Positions 37,401 through 48,200 are shown, counted from the first letter of the stretch. The stretch is 64,000 bases of DNA from Poriferisodalis sp963663635 (GCA_963663635.2 CAXXMY010000006.1:62001-126000), one strand, 5' to 3'. Made by a program: numbers and translations. Notes: generated by a model from the sequence alone, not told the origin.

Positions 37401-38339
37401 GTGAGCGAGCAAACTGAGCGCCGAGCTTCGACGGGGTCCACGTCGCCCGGCACCGGCGGCGATTACGACCCCGAAGCGATCGTTGTGCGTGACGCGGCAA
37501 CGGTGATGATCCTCGCAGGCGACGACGACCCCCACGTGCTCATGCTGAAACGCAATTCGCGGTCGATATTCGTGGGCGACATGTGGGTGTACCCCGGCGG
37601 GGCGGTCGACCCGCACGACGCGACGGCGCTCGCGGATGCCACGGTGTCAGGGCTCACCGACACCGAAGCGTCGTACCAGATCGGCATCGACCACGGCGGC
37701 ATCGCCTTCTGGGTCGCCGCGCTGCGAGAGACCTTCGAAGAAGCCGGCATCTTGCTGGCCCACCACGACCATCCTGCTGATGCGGACGACCCGCGGGATC
37801 TCCCCTCAGGCATCATCGATCTGTCACCACCCGATGTCGCAGCTCGGTTCGCGGGCTATCGCGACGAGGTCAACGCCGGAAGCCGCGACTTCGTCGAGAC
37901 GGTACGAAGCGAAGACCTGCTGCTCGACGGCAACGACGTCCACTTCGTCGGACGCTGGGTGACGCCCATGGGCCCGCCGCGTCGGTACGACACCAGATTC
38001 TTCTTGACGGCCATGCCCGATGGGCAGGTGCCGCTGGCTGACTACGACGAAGCCGTCGACCACCAGTGGGTCCGTCCCGCGGATGCGATCAGGCGCAATG
38101 AGACGGGCGACATGGTGATGATGACCCCGACCATCGGCATGCTGCATCGCCTCGCCCGCTTCGACACCATCGCCGATGCCGTGGCGGCTGCGGCTCGGGG
38201 CACACCCTCCGACGACGAGCATGTCCGCATTCGATTCGACAACGAGGGTCCGCATCGGATCGCCTTCCCCGGAGACCTCGACTACGAAGGGGCGGACGGC
38301 AGAACGGAGACGGGGATCCTTCGCTGGCCGTCCCAGTAG
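37401..38339 (+). CDS. NUDIX hydrolase, long form (NUDT19/CoA-diphosphatase-like)
   Basis: A protein of 312 residues from GTG 37401; the open frame upstream overlaps the previous gene and lacks family similarity. The core begins DAATVMILAGDDDPHVLMLK and shows WVYPGGAVDPHD. The helix ALRETFEEAGIL is the REx2EE part of the NUDIX box, separated from the GGAVD glycines by an insertion typical of the NUDT7/19-like group. It hydrolyses a nucleoside diphosphate-linked compound, possibly a CoA derivative. It starts 73 bases after the selenoprotein stop. Confidence 0.82.
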   Translation: MSEQTERRASTGSTSPGTGGDYDPEAIVVRDAATVMILAGDDDPHVLMLKRNSRSIFVGDMWVYPGGAVDPHDATALADATVSGLTDTEASYQIGIDHGGIAFWVAALRETFEEAGILLAHHDHPADADDPRDLPSGIIDLSPPDVAARFAGYRDEVNAGSRDFVETVRSEDLLLDGNDVHFVGRWVTPMGPPRRYDTRFFLTAMPDGQVPLADYDEAVDHQWVRPADAIRRNETGDMVMMTPTIGMLHRLARFDTIADAVAAAARGTPSDDEHVRIRFDNEGPHRIAFPGDLDYEGADGRTETGILRWPSQ

Positions 38340-38409
38340 CACTCGGGCCGTCGGAGCCGCGCGAAGTCGGTGGAGCTGCCCGATATCAGTGGCAGCATGG
38401 GGCCTTGCA

Positions 38410-38483
38410 GCCCCCGTGGCGCAACTGGACAGCGCAGCGGGCTTCTATCCCGACGGTTGCAGGTTCGAGTCCTGCCGGGGGCG
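38410..38483 (+). tRNA. tRNA-Arg (anticodon TCT)
   Basis: Acceptor GCCCCCG pairs with CGGGGGC. The D arm is GCGC...GCGC, the anticodon loop CTTCTAT carries anticodon TCT, and the T arm is GCAGG-TTCGAGT-CCTGC. The discriminator is G. Confidence 0.92.
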
Positions 38484-38626
38484 CTGCGAGACTGGCGCAG
38501 CAGCAATGCGCTGTGGCATCGGCGCGCTTTGTCCGCGCTGCGACGACGTGGCAGCCAAACAGTGCGCAGCCACGGCGTCACAGAAGTCGGATGGGTGTGG
38601 GGCCCGTCCGAAGGTAGGTTCCGTTC

Positions 38627-39313
38627 GTGGCTCATTCCGCAGACATCGATGGCGCCGGCGATGACGTCGCGGCTGCCCCGGAGAATTCGACAGCCGACCG
38701 ACGACGAAATGGCGTGACCGAGGGCACCGGCAAGGTGACGGACGCTCCCGTCGACATGGCGCGTATCGAGCATGCCGTGCGAGAGATCTTGGTGGCGATC
38801 GGGGAGGATCCTGACCGCGACGGGCTCCTCAAGACGCCCAAGCGCGTCGCTCGCATGTACGCCGAAGTGTTCGCCGGCCTGCGGGAAGACCCCGAACACC
38901 ATCTCCAGGTGCAATTCGAGACCGGCCATGACGAGATGGTCATGGTGCGCGACATCCCGTTCTATTCGATGTGCGAGCACCACCTGCTGCCCTTCGTCGG
39001 GCTGGCGCACGTTGCCTACATCCCCGGCGAGAGGGGTACCATCACGGGGTTGTCGAAGCTGGCTCGCCTCGTCGAGGCCTACGCCCGCAGGCCGCAGGTT
39101 CAAGAGCGCCTCACCACCCAAGTAGCGGACAAGCTCGTCGAAGTACTCGAGCCCCGCGGAGCGCTCGTCGTTGTGGAAGCCGAGCATCAGTGCATGTCGA
39201 TGCGCGGCGTCCAAAAACCCGGCTCGCTGACGATTACCTCGGCAGTCCGTGGACAATTCCGCATGACGGCCACCCGCGCGGAGGCGATGCAGCTCATCGG
39301 CCTCGGTCGCTGA
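38627..39313 (+). CDS. folE: GTP cyclohydrolase I
   Basis: A 228-residue enzyme converting GTP to dihydroneopterin triphosphate, the first step to tetrahydrofolate. The zinc ligands are Cys116 (SMCEHH) and Cys189 (HQCMSMRG). GLSKLARLVEAYARRPQVQE is the family signature. The GTG at 38627 gives an acidic N-terminal extension of about 40 residues ahead of MARIEHAVREIL, so the true start could be internal. The rest of the folate pathway is not in the window. Confidence 0.95.
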   Translation: MAHSADIDGAGDDVAAAPENSTADRRRNGVTEGTGKVTDAPVDMARIEHAVREILVAIGEDPDRDGLLKTPKRVARMYAEVFAGLREDPEHHLQVQFETGHDEMVMVRDIPFYSMCEHHLLPFVGLAHVAYIPGERGTITGLSKLARLVEAYARRPQVQERLTTQVADKLVEVLEPRGALVVVEAEHQCMSMRGVQKPGSLTITSAVRGQFRMTATRAEAMQLIGLGR

Positions 39314-39362
39314 GCAGTCCACAGGCGAATCCAGTCGAGGCGCCCGCATCGCTGCCGATGAG

Positions 39363-42143
39363 ATGAGCACGACCGCAGCCGAATTCGCCGGCCCACCGCC
39401 GCTGGGACGCAGCGTGATGGTTCGCCCTGGTCAAGCCGAACCGGCCCCGTGGCAGGGCTGCGAACGGCTCCGCGTGCAGCCTGATGCGTTCACGTTGGAG
39501 GTCGGGCGTGCCCTGCGCGACGCCTGGATGACACGGACGCCTGTGGTGGTGGAACTCGACGGCGAGATCCCGGACCCCGCGACCGCATGGGAGGCCCGGT
39601 GGTGGGAGCTGGGCGTGGGCATGACGCTGCGGGCCGAGGTCCTGGCGCATTTGCTGACGGCGAACGTTGTGGATGCGCGTGACCCGGCCCGACCCCGTTT
39701 TGCGCCGGTTGCCGACGCACTCCGCTTGGGCGCCCGGGCGCGTCCGAGCGAAGGCGACGGCGACGGCGATGTGATGACGAAGAGCGGTCCAGCGTGGTGT
39801 GACGGGGGACCGCTGGCAGCGTTCGACCTGCCGGTCGGCGTCATCCCGGCCGCGAATCTTGCAGCAGGCAGCCTGGGCGCAATGAGGCTCGGCACTCCGC
39901 AGGCGGACCTGGCCGACGATCAGCGCGCTGCGGTAGGCCATCTCGGCGGTCCAGCGTGCATCGTTGCCCCCGCAGGCTCGGGCAAGACCCGGGTGCTGAC
40001 CGAACGAGCGCGCTATCTCGTCCGAGATCTCGGCGTGGCACCGGGCGCGTTGTGCCTGGTGGCATTCAATGTCCGCGCACGTGCACAGATGCAGGAGCGG
40101 ACTGCGGATCTCGACGGTCTCGAAATCCGCACGCTGAACAGCCTCGCGCTGGCGATCTGCAATGGCAGCGGGCCGTTTGCGCGGCCCGCTCGCCATGGCC
40201 GGGTCGAGGTCATCGACGAGATGGGAGTCCGGCAGCGTCTCGATGGCCTTGTCAAGCGCACTCGGCGGGCTATGACTGACCAGCTCGCGCCATGGCTGGA
40301 AGCACTCAGCGCCTCCCGTCTGGGCCTGCACAATCCCGCCGACGTCGAGCAAGCGTTCCAGCCCGATGTGCCCGAATTCACGCGCATCGCACCGCACTAC
40401 GTGGACGGTCTTGCTGCCGACGGCCTCGTCGATTTCGACCAGCAGATCATCCGTGCCATCGAGATCCTGTTGGCTGATCCGCGCGCACGCGCCGCCGCAC
40501 GCCGGGTGTGCGGCGTGCTGCTGGCGGACGAGTTTCAGGACCTCACACCGGCGCACCTGTTGTTGATCCGCCTGCTCGCCGGTCCGCGCGCCGACGTGTT
40601 CGGCGTGGGCGACGACGATCAGACCATCTACGGCTACTCCGGAGCGTCGCCGCGCTGGCTCATCGACTATGAGACGTACTTTCCCGGTGCACAACGGCAT
40701 CCGCTGCACGTCAACTACCGCTGCCCTGCCGAAGTCGTCGGTGCCGCTGTCAATCTGCTGTCGCACAATCGGGAGCGCATCGACAAGCAGATCGTTGCCG
40801 CAACGGCCAGCGTCAGTGCCGACGCATCGAACGCTCTGGTGATCGCCGCTGGCACGGATGCGGCGACAAAGCTCAAGGACACGATCACGGCTCTGATCGA
40901 CGGCGGCGTCCGGCCGGCCGACATCGCCGTGCTGTCGCGGGTCAATAGCACGTTGTTGGTGCCGCAGATCTTGCTTGCCGAGCTGGGCATTGCCGCCGAT
41001 GCGCCGCTCGGGCGCGGCTTTCTCGAACGCACGGGGGTGTCGGCCGCGCTGGCCTGGCTGTCGCTAGCGGTTGCGCCGAGGCGGTCGCTGCCACCCCAAG
41101 CGCTGTCGGATGCGGCGCGCCGTCCGCCGCGTGGGATCTCCCCGCGGGTCATTGAGTGGATCGGCGAGCAGCGCAGCGTGCCACAGGTGCGGGCGTTGGC
41201 AGGTCGCATCAGCGACGAGCGTTCTGCACGCAAGGTGGACGAATTCGCTGACGACGTTGAGATGTTGCTGAAGCGTGCCGATGATGAGCATCTGAGCACG
41301 CGGCAGATCCTGGAGTTCGTCCGCGACCAGCTTGGCCTCGGAGGGAGCCTCGATACGCGCCTTGATGCGTCCCGTCGATCGGTGGACCGCTCGGCACACG
41401 GCGACGACCTGCGCGCGCTCATCTCGCTAGCGCATCTGCACCCCGACCCGGCGGGCTTCAGCAGCTGGTTGGCGGAACGGCTTGCGGGATCTGGCACCGG
41501 CGACCCAACGGGTTTCGGCGTTGACGACTACGGCGCTCAAGGGCGCTCCGGCAACTGGGGGTCAGCACGGCGCGCAGGCGTTCGGCTGGCAACGGTGCAC
41601 AAGGTCAAAGGGCTCGAGTGGCCTCATGTCATCGTGTACGAGGCCTCGGCGGGCTTGATGCCACACCGCCTCGCCCACGATGTCGAGGAAGAACGACGCG
41701 TCTTCCATGTGGCACTCACACGGTGCTCGGAGTCGGTGACGCTCGTTTGCGACGACCCGCCGTCGTCGTTCGTGGCCGAGCTGAGCAAGCTCGCTGCGCC
41801 CGCACCGCCTGAGCGACCCGTGCCGGGTGATCCGGCGTCTGCGCTGGCTGGCATCGGCGCCCGTCCGGCCGCCGCGGCACAGTCCGGCGCCAAGCGGCCA
41901 AAGCCCGAACCGCCCACAGACCCCCAAGGGACTGAGCTGTTCGAGGTGTTGCGCGCCTGGCGACGCGAGCGCAGCAAAGCCGACGGCGTGCCTGCCTATG
42001 TGGTGTTCTCTGATGCGGTGCTGATCGAACTCGCTGTGCGCAGGCCCACATCCGAGGCCGGAATGCTGGCAGTGTCGGGCATCGGCCCTGCCAAGCTCGC
42101 GGCGTACGGAGCCGACGTTGCAGCGTTGATTGCCGACGCCTGA
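39363..42143 (+). CDS. UvrD/Rep-family SF1 helicase with C-terminal HRDC domain (UvrD2-like)
   Basis: 926 residues. An N-terminal extension of about 180 residues precedes the helicase core. Walker A is APAGSGKT with Lys208. Motif II is LADEFQDL, motif III GDDDQTIYGYSGA, motif V TVHKVKGLEW and motif VI EEERRVFHVALTR. The C-terminal 70 residues (LFEVLRAWRRERSKADGVPA onward) form an HRDC domain, as in mycobacterial UvrD2. It unwinds DNA 3' to 5' in repair or recombination. It begins 50 bases after folE; the function is not linked to it. Confidence 0.92.
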   Translation: MSTTAAEFAGPPPLGRSVMVRPGQAEPAPWQGCERLRVQPDAFTLEVGRALRDAWMTRTPVVVELDGEIPDPATAWEARWWELGVGMTLRAEVLAHLLTANVVDARDPARPRFAPVADALRLGARARPSEGDGDGDVMTKSGPAWCDGGPLAAFDLPVGVIPAANLAAGSLGAMRLGTPQADLADDQRAAVGHLGGPACIVAPAGSGKTRVLTERARYLVRDLGVAPGALCLVAFNVRARAQMQERTADLDGLEIRTLNSLALAICNGSGPFARPARHGRVEVIDEMGVRQRLDGLVKRTRRAMTDQLAPWLEALSASRLGLHNPADVEQAFQPDVPEFTRIAPHYVDGLAADGLVDFDQQIIRAIEILLADPRARAAARRVCGVLLADEFQDLTPAHLLLIRLLAGPRADVFGVGDDDQTIYGYSGASPRWLIDYETYFPGAQRHPLHVNYRCPAEVVGAAVNLLSHNRERIDKQIVAATASVSADASNALVIAAGTDAATKLKDTITALIDGGVRPADIAVLSRVNSTLLVPQILLAELGIAADAPLGRGFLERTGVSAALAWLSLAVAPRRSLPPQALSDAARRPPRGISPRVIEWIGEQRSVPQVRALAGRISDERSARKVDEFADDVEMLLKRADDEHLSTRQILEFVRDQLGLGGSLDTRLDASRRSVDRSAHGDDLRALISLAHLHPDPAGFSSWLAERLAGSGTGDPTGFGVDDYGAQGRSGNWGSARRAGVRLATVHKVKGLEWPHVIVYEASAGLMPHRLAHDVEEERRVFHVALTRCSESVTLVCDDPPSSFVAELSKLAAPAPPERPVPGDPASALAGIGARPAAAAQSGAKRPKPEPPTDPQGTELFEVLRAWRRERSKADGVPAYVVFSDAVLIELAVRRPTSEAGMLAVSGIGPAKLAAYGADVAALIADA

Positions 42144-42203
42144 ACCAATACGGGGGCATCGCAGCGCAGCTGCTTTGGCGCGCCGTGAGTGCCGATGGCA
42201 GCT

Positions 42204-42863
42204 CTAGACAGCGAGCGGGCTCTGCCCTGCGAGATGGCGCTCGGCCATGACCATGAGCACAGTCCAGTAATCGCTGCCGGGAACGAGATCGTCCAGCCTG
42301 ACCTCACTGGTCACGACCTGCGCGTCGGCATGGCCAGCGGCCGCGACGCCTCGCACGGAGATCACCTGCTTCGTGTGGGCCAGCAGCGCCAGCAGTTCCC
42401 CAATTGGGACATCGAAGAGCGCATCGACTTCGTCTTGGGCCAGCAGGTAGTCGGCGAGCGGGCGGTCGTCTCGCAGCAGGTAGACGCTGATCAGTTCGCG
42501 GTTCAGCGTTCCCTCGCCGCTGTCGTCCACGATCCGCCGCACGCCAAGGGGCACGAGTTCGGAGGCATCGGGAGTCACGCCGAGCTCCTCGGTCAGCTCG
42601 CGCACGCCATCGAGCGGTGTTTCTCCGGCTGCGAGGTGGCCTGCAGCACTGATATCGAACAGCCCCGGAAAGGCGGCCTTCGTCGACGAGCGCAGTTGCA
42701 GCACTGCGGTCGGCACGCCGTCGCGCACGGTGACGATCTGGCAATGGAAGACGCGGTGCCAGTCGCCGCGCTGGTGCACGTCCGAGCGCGGTGCGACGCC
42801 CAAGTGACGTCCCATCTCGTCGATGACGTCGAGGTGCTCGACGCCAAGAGCGCTGTCGGTCAT
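42204..42863 (-). CDS. NUDIX hydrolase (IDI-like)
   Basis: A 219-residue protein. The N-terminus MTDSALGVEHLDVIDEMGR and DWHRVFHCQIV resemble the isopentenyl-diphosphate isomerase/MutT-like branch. The NUDIX box is GHLAAGETPLDGVRELTEEL. The C-terminus is longer than in minimal NUDIX proteins. The substrate is unknown. It is 57 bases downstream of the F420-type oxidoreductase on the same strand. Confidence 0.85.
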   Translation of the reverse strand: MTDSALGVEHLDVIDEMGRHLGVAPRSDVHQRGDWHRVFHCQIVTVRDGVPTAVLQLRSSTKAAFPGLFDISAAGHLAAGETPLDGVRELTEELGVTPDASELVPLGVRRIVDDSGEGTLNRELISVYLLRDDRPLADYLLAQDEVDALFDVPIGELLALLAHTKQVISVRGVAAAGHADAQVVTSEVRLDDLVPGSDYWTVLMVMAERHLAGQSPLAV

Positions 42864-42919
42864 CGTGTCCTTTGCGCTCGACTTGCCAGTGACGACATGG
42901 TGTCACCTGCAGCTGTCGA

Positions 42920-43762
42920 CTACAGCAGCGTTGCGTACTTGTCGAGAATCGGCAGCACCGTGTCGGCGGGTGCCGGCGGCAGAGCCAGCACCACGCGGGT
43001 GAGACCCACCTCGGCGAGGCTCTCGAGGATTTCCGGCTTGGGGGGCGTGCCGAATTGACCGAATTCGATCGCATCGGGATCCCGGCCGGCCTCAATGGCG
43101 GCCTCACGCACCTGCTGAACCGGTCCCGACAGGTCGTGACGGCCAGAGATCGGCATCCAGCCGTCGCAGAACTCCACGATGTCCGCGATGGTGCGCGGAC
43201 CAGCGGCGCCGCCCAGGATCACCTTCGGGCCGCCCTCCTGCACTGGCTTGGGCCACTGCCACGTCGAGTCGAAGTTCACCCAATCGCCATGAAACTCGGC
43301 TTCCTCTTCGGTCCACAGCTTGCGCACGGCCAGCATCATTTCGCGGGTCACGGCGCGCCGGTCGGTGTACTTCACCCCATGGTGGGCGAGCTCTTCTTTG
43401 TTCCAGCCGTAGCCGATGCCCAGGATGAAGCGGCCGTTTGAGATCGAATCCACCGAAGCGGCTTCCTTCGCAAGCCAGATCGGGTCCCGCTGAGCGACCA
43501 GCGTGATGCCGGTGCCGAGCATGATGTTCTCGGTGACTGCGGCTGCGGCGCCGAGCGCCACGAACTGATCGTGTGTCCGCCAGTACTCCTCGGGCAGCGG
43601 CGGGGCACCCGCGTTGCCGCCCCAAGGCGTCTCGCGGCTGGTGGGGATGTGGCTGTGCTCGGGGAACCACAGCGATTCGAAGCCTCGTTCTTCTGTGGCC
43701 TTGGCCAACTCGACTGGCCCGATAGCCTTGTCGGTCGGGAACATCATCACGCCGATTTTCAC
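42920..43762 (-). CDS. LLM-class F420-dependent oxidoreductase
   Basis: A 280-residue TIM-barrel flavin/F420 oxidoreductase of the luciferase-like family. It starts MKIGVMMFPTDKAIGPVELA and contains GFESLWFPEHSHIP, GNGRF-like SNGRFILGIGYGW and KVILGGAAGPRT. These are common in actinobacteria that make coenzyme F420. The substrate cannot be told. It is divergent from the ferredoxin gene with a 200-base gap. Confidence 0.88.
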   Translation of the reverse strand: MKIGVMMFPTDKAIGPVELAKATEERGFESLWFPEHSHIPTSRETPWGGNAGAPPLPEEYWRTHDQFVALGAAAAVTENIMLGTGITLVAQRDPIWLAKEAASVDSISNGRFILGIGYGWNKEELAHHGVKYTDRRAVTREMMLAVRKLWTEEEAEFHGDWVNFDSTWQWPKPVQEGGPKVILGGAAGPRTIADIVEFCDGWMPISGRHDLSGPVQQVREAAIEAGRDPDAIEFGQFGTPPKPEILESLAEVGLTRVVLALPPAPADTVLPILDKYATLL

Positions 43763-43959
43763 GGTGGTCCTCCTCGTGGATGGCGATGGTGGCCGGTTGC
43801 GGCCGCCGCTGAGAGTAACGGCCAGGAGTCGCAGGTGCCCGGTTGCAGCGGGCCAGTACGACGCCCGATGGCGTCGCGGCGTGGCCTAGCGTGGTGCCGA
43901 CGTTCAGCGCGAAGACAGCCGGACCGCCCCGTGACGCGGTCCGACGACCTGGAGGCAGA

Positions 43960-44151
43960 GTGAAGATCACCATCGATGTCGAGAAGTGCATCGGCAGCGG
44001 TTCGTGCGAAATGATCGCACCGGAAATCTTCGAGGTGGGCAACGACGGCCTCGTGCAACTGCTGAATGACAGCCCAAGCGCGGAGCACCACAGCGCGGCG
44101 CGCACCGCGGCCGCCAGCTGCCCCACGCAGGTCATCTCGGTGGACGACTGA
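43960..44151 (+). CDS. [3Fe-4S] ferredoxin
   Basis: 63 residues from GTG 43960, fixed by a GGAGG Shine-Dalgarno four bases upstream. Cys10 and Cys16 (KCIGSGSCEM) and Cys54 (SCPTQ) are the three cluster ligands; the middle fourth ligand position is Gly or Ser, which gives a 3Fe-4S cluster. Such ferredoxins usually feed cytochrome P450s or other oxygenases. No P450 is adjacent; the Rieske oxygenase 32 kb away is a distant possibility. Confidence 0.9.
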   Translation: MKITIDVEKCIGSGSCEMIAPEIFEVGNDGLVQLLNDSPSAEHHSAARTAAASCPTQVISVDD

Positions 44152-44279
44152 GCCGGGACACCGAGCGGCGCTGGGACACAATTCGGCGCCGTTGGCCCAA
44201 GAATCGACACTGGCCGATCGGATTGGCACCGGTACGATCGATTCGGTAGGCCTCTCTTACCAGGCCTCTAGTTCAAATT

Positions 44280-44353
44280 CGGGAAGTGGCGCAGCTTGGT
44301 AGCGCACCTGCTTTGGGAGCAGGGGGTCGTGGGTTCAAATCCCGCCTTCCCGA
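44280..44353 (+). tRNA. tRNA-Pro (anticodon TGG)
   Basis: Acceptor CGGGAAG pairs with CTTCCCG. The anticodon stem CCTGC/GCAGG encloses TTTGGGA with anticodon TGG, and the T arm is GTGGG-TTCAAAT-CCCGC. The discriminator is A. Confidence 0.93.
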
Positions 44354-44372
44354 CCAGTCGTTAGGGTGCGTT

Positions 44373-45101
44373 ATGGCCTCTCACGGCACGCTCGTGCGGG
44401 CTGTGCTGTGGCGACGGCTCGGGGCGCGAGCGCTTGATTCGTTCTATGCGGGAGTGAGTGCGTACCTGCCGGTTGCATTACTGGTGCTGGTCGTGGCGGT
44501 CACCGGTTTCGATCCTTTCGCTTCGGGCGATACGTTCGGATCGTTGTGGCTGCTTGTTTGCGCTATGGGCGTCATCGCAGCGGTTCTCTTCGAGACTTGG
44601 ATGTTGTCGAGTCTCGGACGGACGCCTGGAAAGGGCGCACTGAAGATCAGAGTTGTGAGTGCGGACAATGGCGCACCGACCGGGCAGCAGGCGCTGGTGC
44701 GCTCAGCGCTTCCAGTGGTTGCAGCGGCGATCGGTGCCTTGATCGGTGTAGCTGTGTCCATGATCTTGCCTGGAACGCGCATGGGCGGGAGCGGTGTGCT
44801 CGTCGTTGCGGGCGTTGGCATAGCGAGTTGGCTGCTGATTCACCTGTCGCCCATTTGGGACCGAGAGCGCCGCGGGTGGCACGATAAGGCCGCTGGAACG
44901 AGCGTGGTGCAGGATGTTCCACACGCATGGCGGCGCACTGACGACGCGGCGAATCAGCGTTGGCGGCAATTGAATCGCCCCGAGCCTCTACCGCACCCTC
45001 CGAGCCGACCTCTCCACCCTCACAACCCGCACTTGACATCTATAGGAACGTCCCAGGGCGATTCATCCCCCCGTTTGCCGGTCACCTCGATTAGGAGGTA
45101 G
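44373..45101 (+). CDS. RDD-family membrane protein
   Basis: 242 residues from ATG 44373, 20 bases after tRNA-Pro. The RDD signature is RALDSFYAG near the start. LGRTPGKGALKIRVV and RRGWHDKAAGTSVV follow the hydrophobic helices. There are three or four membrane spans: YLPVALLVLVVAVTGF, LWLLVCAMGVIAAVLF, and two within VVAAAIGALIGVAV and VLVVAGVGIASWLLI. The polar C-terminal tail is rich in Pro and His. Possible transport or stress role; unknown. Confidence 0.85.
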   Translation: MASHGTLVRAVLWRRLGARALDSFYAGVSAYLPVALLVLVVAVTGFDPFASGDTFGSLWLLVCAMGVIAAVLFETWMLSSLGRTPGKGALKIRVVSADNGAPTGQQALVRSALPVVAAAIGALIGVAVSMILPGTRMGGSGVLVVAGVGIASWLLIHLSPIWDRERRGWHDKAAGTSVVQDVPHAWRRTDDAANQRWRQLNRPEPLPHPPSRPLHPHNPHLTSIGTSQGDSSPRLPVTSIRR

Positions 45102-45234
45102 CCCTGTCAACTCCGCCCACGCGCTGCGCTTGTGGTCTCAAGGCTCTGTAGGCGGAAGGTGCCCCCCTCTATACGCGCCCAACCGAATCAACGACGGACC
45201 ACTAAAGTTGGCCAAGAAACTCGACAGGGGACAC

Positions 45235-48200
45235 GTGGGCACCACGAATTTGCTGGCGGTGCGGCGCCTTGGCATTATCGTGCTGGCTTTGCTCATCGCC
45301 TTCGCTGGCGTGCTGGTATTTCCAGCGAGCCCCGCAGGTGCGGGCCGAGGGCGACGGGTCGAGTGTGTCAGTCACCCGGTACGGCGGCGCTGATCGCTAT
45401 GCCACGTCGTTGCTGATCGCGAGAGCATTCGCGGCTGAGGTCGGCGATTCGCTTGAGTGGGTGGTGCTGGTGTCGGGCGAGCGGTGGACCGACGCCGTCG
45501 TAGCGGCCCCACTTGCGGGGGCGCTCGCCGCACCCGTGCTGATGACCCCACCAGGCGAGCTGCGTGATGACGCGCGGGAGTTCTTGGAGCGGGTCGGCGT
45601 CTCGAGCAATGGTGGTGGGACCAGACTTGGAGCGGGTCGGCGTCTCGAGGGCAATGGTGGTGGGACCAGACACAAGTGGTGGTGGACATGGACCGGGCCG
45701 CGGCGTCGAAGCGGCCGTGATTGACGCGCTCGATCTCGCAGGCATCGTCACCCAGCGGGTGGCCGGTGCCGACCGCTACAGCACAAGTCGCGCGGCCGCT
45801 GCGCAGTACGCGCCGGGAAACATGGGGGGGCCTGGGCCGCACGGCCATCGTGGCCAGCGGGGAGGTGTTCGCCGACGCGTTGGTCGCGGGGCCGTTTGCC
45901 GCTCGCGGCAGCCATCCCGTGCTGCTGACGCCGCCAGGTGAGCTGCACACCAATGTGGCTGACTACCTGGAATCGGCGGGCATTGAGCATGTGGTGTTGA
46001 TGGGCGGCACGTCTGCGCTCGCCGAAGCAGTCGAGACGGCTATCGCCGATCTCGGTGTGTCAGTGACCCGCCTGGCGGGTGCCACTCGATACGACACCGC
46101 AGTCAAAGCCGCCGAGCTGGTCACCGGCCGTTACAGCGACGCCGAGGGCACGCCGTGTTTCACTGGGAGCACAATCGGGCTGTCCCGGGCACGCGTGCCG
46201 TTCGACGCTTTCAGCGCCGCGCCGTTGCTCGCCCGCTTGTGCGCCCCGCTGGTGCTCGCCGATCCGGCCCAAGTTCCGGCCGACACCGCCGCCTATGTCG
46301 ACGCAGCCCGTGGCGAGCACGACACCGTCGGCTTGCGTGTGTTCGGCGGCAACGCCGCCGTGTCTCAAGACGCCATCGAGGCCTACCTCGGCGGCAAAGA
46401 AGCCGGCGCAGACGAAGCAGAAGAAGACGAGACCGATGCCAACGTCGACGCCGAACCCGGCGTCCTGCCCGCTGAATCCTGCGGCGGCTCCGTCGACGAT
46501 GGGCCGGTGCAGCTCGTGCCCTCGACGAATGCCTGGGATCCCGCGTGGTCTCCTGACTGCAGCCAGCTCGTCTACACCCAAGACGGCGCCTTGTGGACTG
46601 TGAACAACGACGGCACTGGCCGCAAGCTGCTCGTCCCCTCCGACGGCAGTCGTCGCTATGGCGCAGTCTGGTCCCCCCTTGGAGACCGGATCGCGTACGT
46701 CAACGGCTACAACGACGACGGTGACTGGATCTCCCACATCTGGACTGTCAGTGCTGACGGCCGCCACAACAACCAGCGCACCTCGGGTGAGCTCATCGAT
46801 AATTGGCCCACCTGGTCGCCCGACGGCAAGAGGATCGCATTCCAGCGCGTAACAGGCCGCGGCTTCGACGAGTACGGCCGCCGGCTCGACAGTGACCGCT
46901 ACATCGTCGTCATGACGTCGTATGGCAACAATCCCAGGGCACTCAGCCCGGGAGGGTCGTGGGAGGAGAGTCCGGCGTTGTCGCCCGACGGTAGCAAGCT
47001 CGCCTACGTATCCAACAGCGACCTCATGCTGTCCAACGTCGGCGGCAGCAACGCCCGACGTGTGATCGCCGATGTGTCCTGGGAGGGTGGCCTGTCGTGG
47101 TCGCCGGACGGGGAACGCATCGCCTTTGTGCGCGGATACGGGAACCAGACAGCGGTCGTTTCGGCCGGTGTCGACGGCTATGACGAGAAAGTGCTCTTCG
47201 ACGAGGGCCTCCGCATCCGCGCCCCGCGATGGTCGCCCGATGGGCAACGCATTGCATTTCACACTGTCGAAGATGACGGCGGGCGTCGGGTCTATGTGAT
47301 CGGCGCGGGCGGTGAGGCTGCAGCGTCGGCTCCTGACTGCCGGCCCCGTGGCCTCCGCACCACAACGGCGGGTTTCCCGCTGCCGTCGTGGACGGCGCCG
47401 TCGAAAGGAACTTTGCGGCTGGCCGTCCTGTTCATGGACTTTCCCGACGCCGAAGCTGACTACACCACCCACGAGGAAGCCGAACTTGGCCTGCCGTACG
47501 TCGAGGAATTCCTGGAGTCAGCGAGCTACGGGCAGCTCGACGTGGTGTTCGTGCCGCATCATGAATGGCTGCGCGCTGAAGAACCGTATGATGCCTACCT
47601 CGAACCGACCGTGGCTTCCGGACTCTCGAGCCGAGCCAGCGCTCACGCAGTAACCCTCGCGAACGATGCACTGGACTTCACTCGCATTGATCTGGCGCTC
47701 GTTGTGTTCCCGAGTGCTCACTTCAGCGGCGGCCTTTCCAGTGGATCCGTAGAGGCAGACGGCGTGAGCGTGATCACGACTCGTGCCAACACATTCAAAG
47801 ACGCACCGGGTCCGCTCAGATGGTGGGGCGGCGTGGCCGCTCACGAGATCGTCCACGGACTGGGGCTGCTTGACCTCTATCCGTACGGCATCGCGCACCA
47901 GCGGGAAGAAGCGCCGGCGGGGCGTAGATGGATTCATACGAGCTGGGGTCTGATGAGACTGCAGGCAGCGTTTCTCGCCGCCGATGACGACCATCGCCTG
48001 ACGGTCCGCTGGGAATTCACGAGTGGCAAGGTCGCTGACGTGCTCTTCTCGAGCTGGACTCCACGCGAAATGCTGGCGTGGAGTCGCTGGCAGCTCGGAT
48101 GGCTCAGCGAGGCACAGGTGGAGTGCATCAACGATGCGGAAGCCACGGTCACGCTGGAACCGATTGCGGAACCCGATGGCGGGGTCGCGATGGCTGCGGT

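Noticed and set aside
44280..44353. Integration site at tRNA-Pro, tRNA-Arg or the tRNA-Lys/His pair
   Set aside because: No repeated 3' tRNA segment was seen near any of these; only tRNA-Gly has one.
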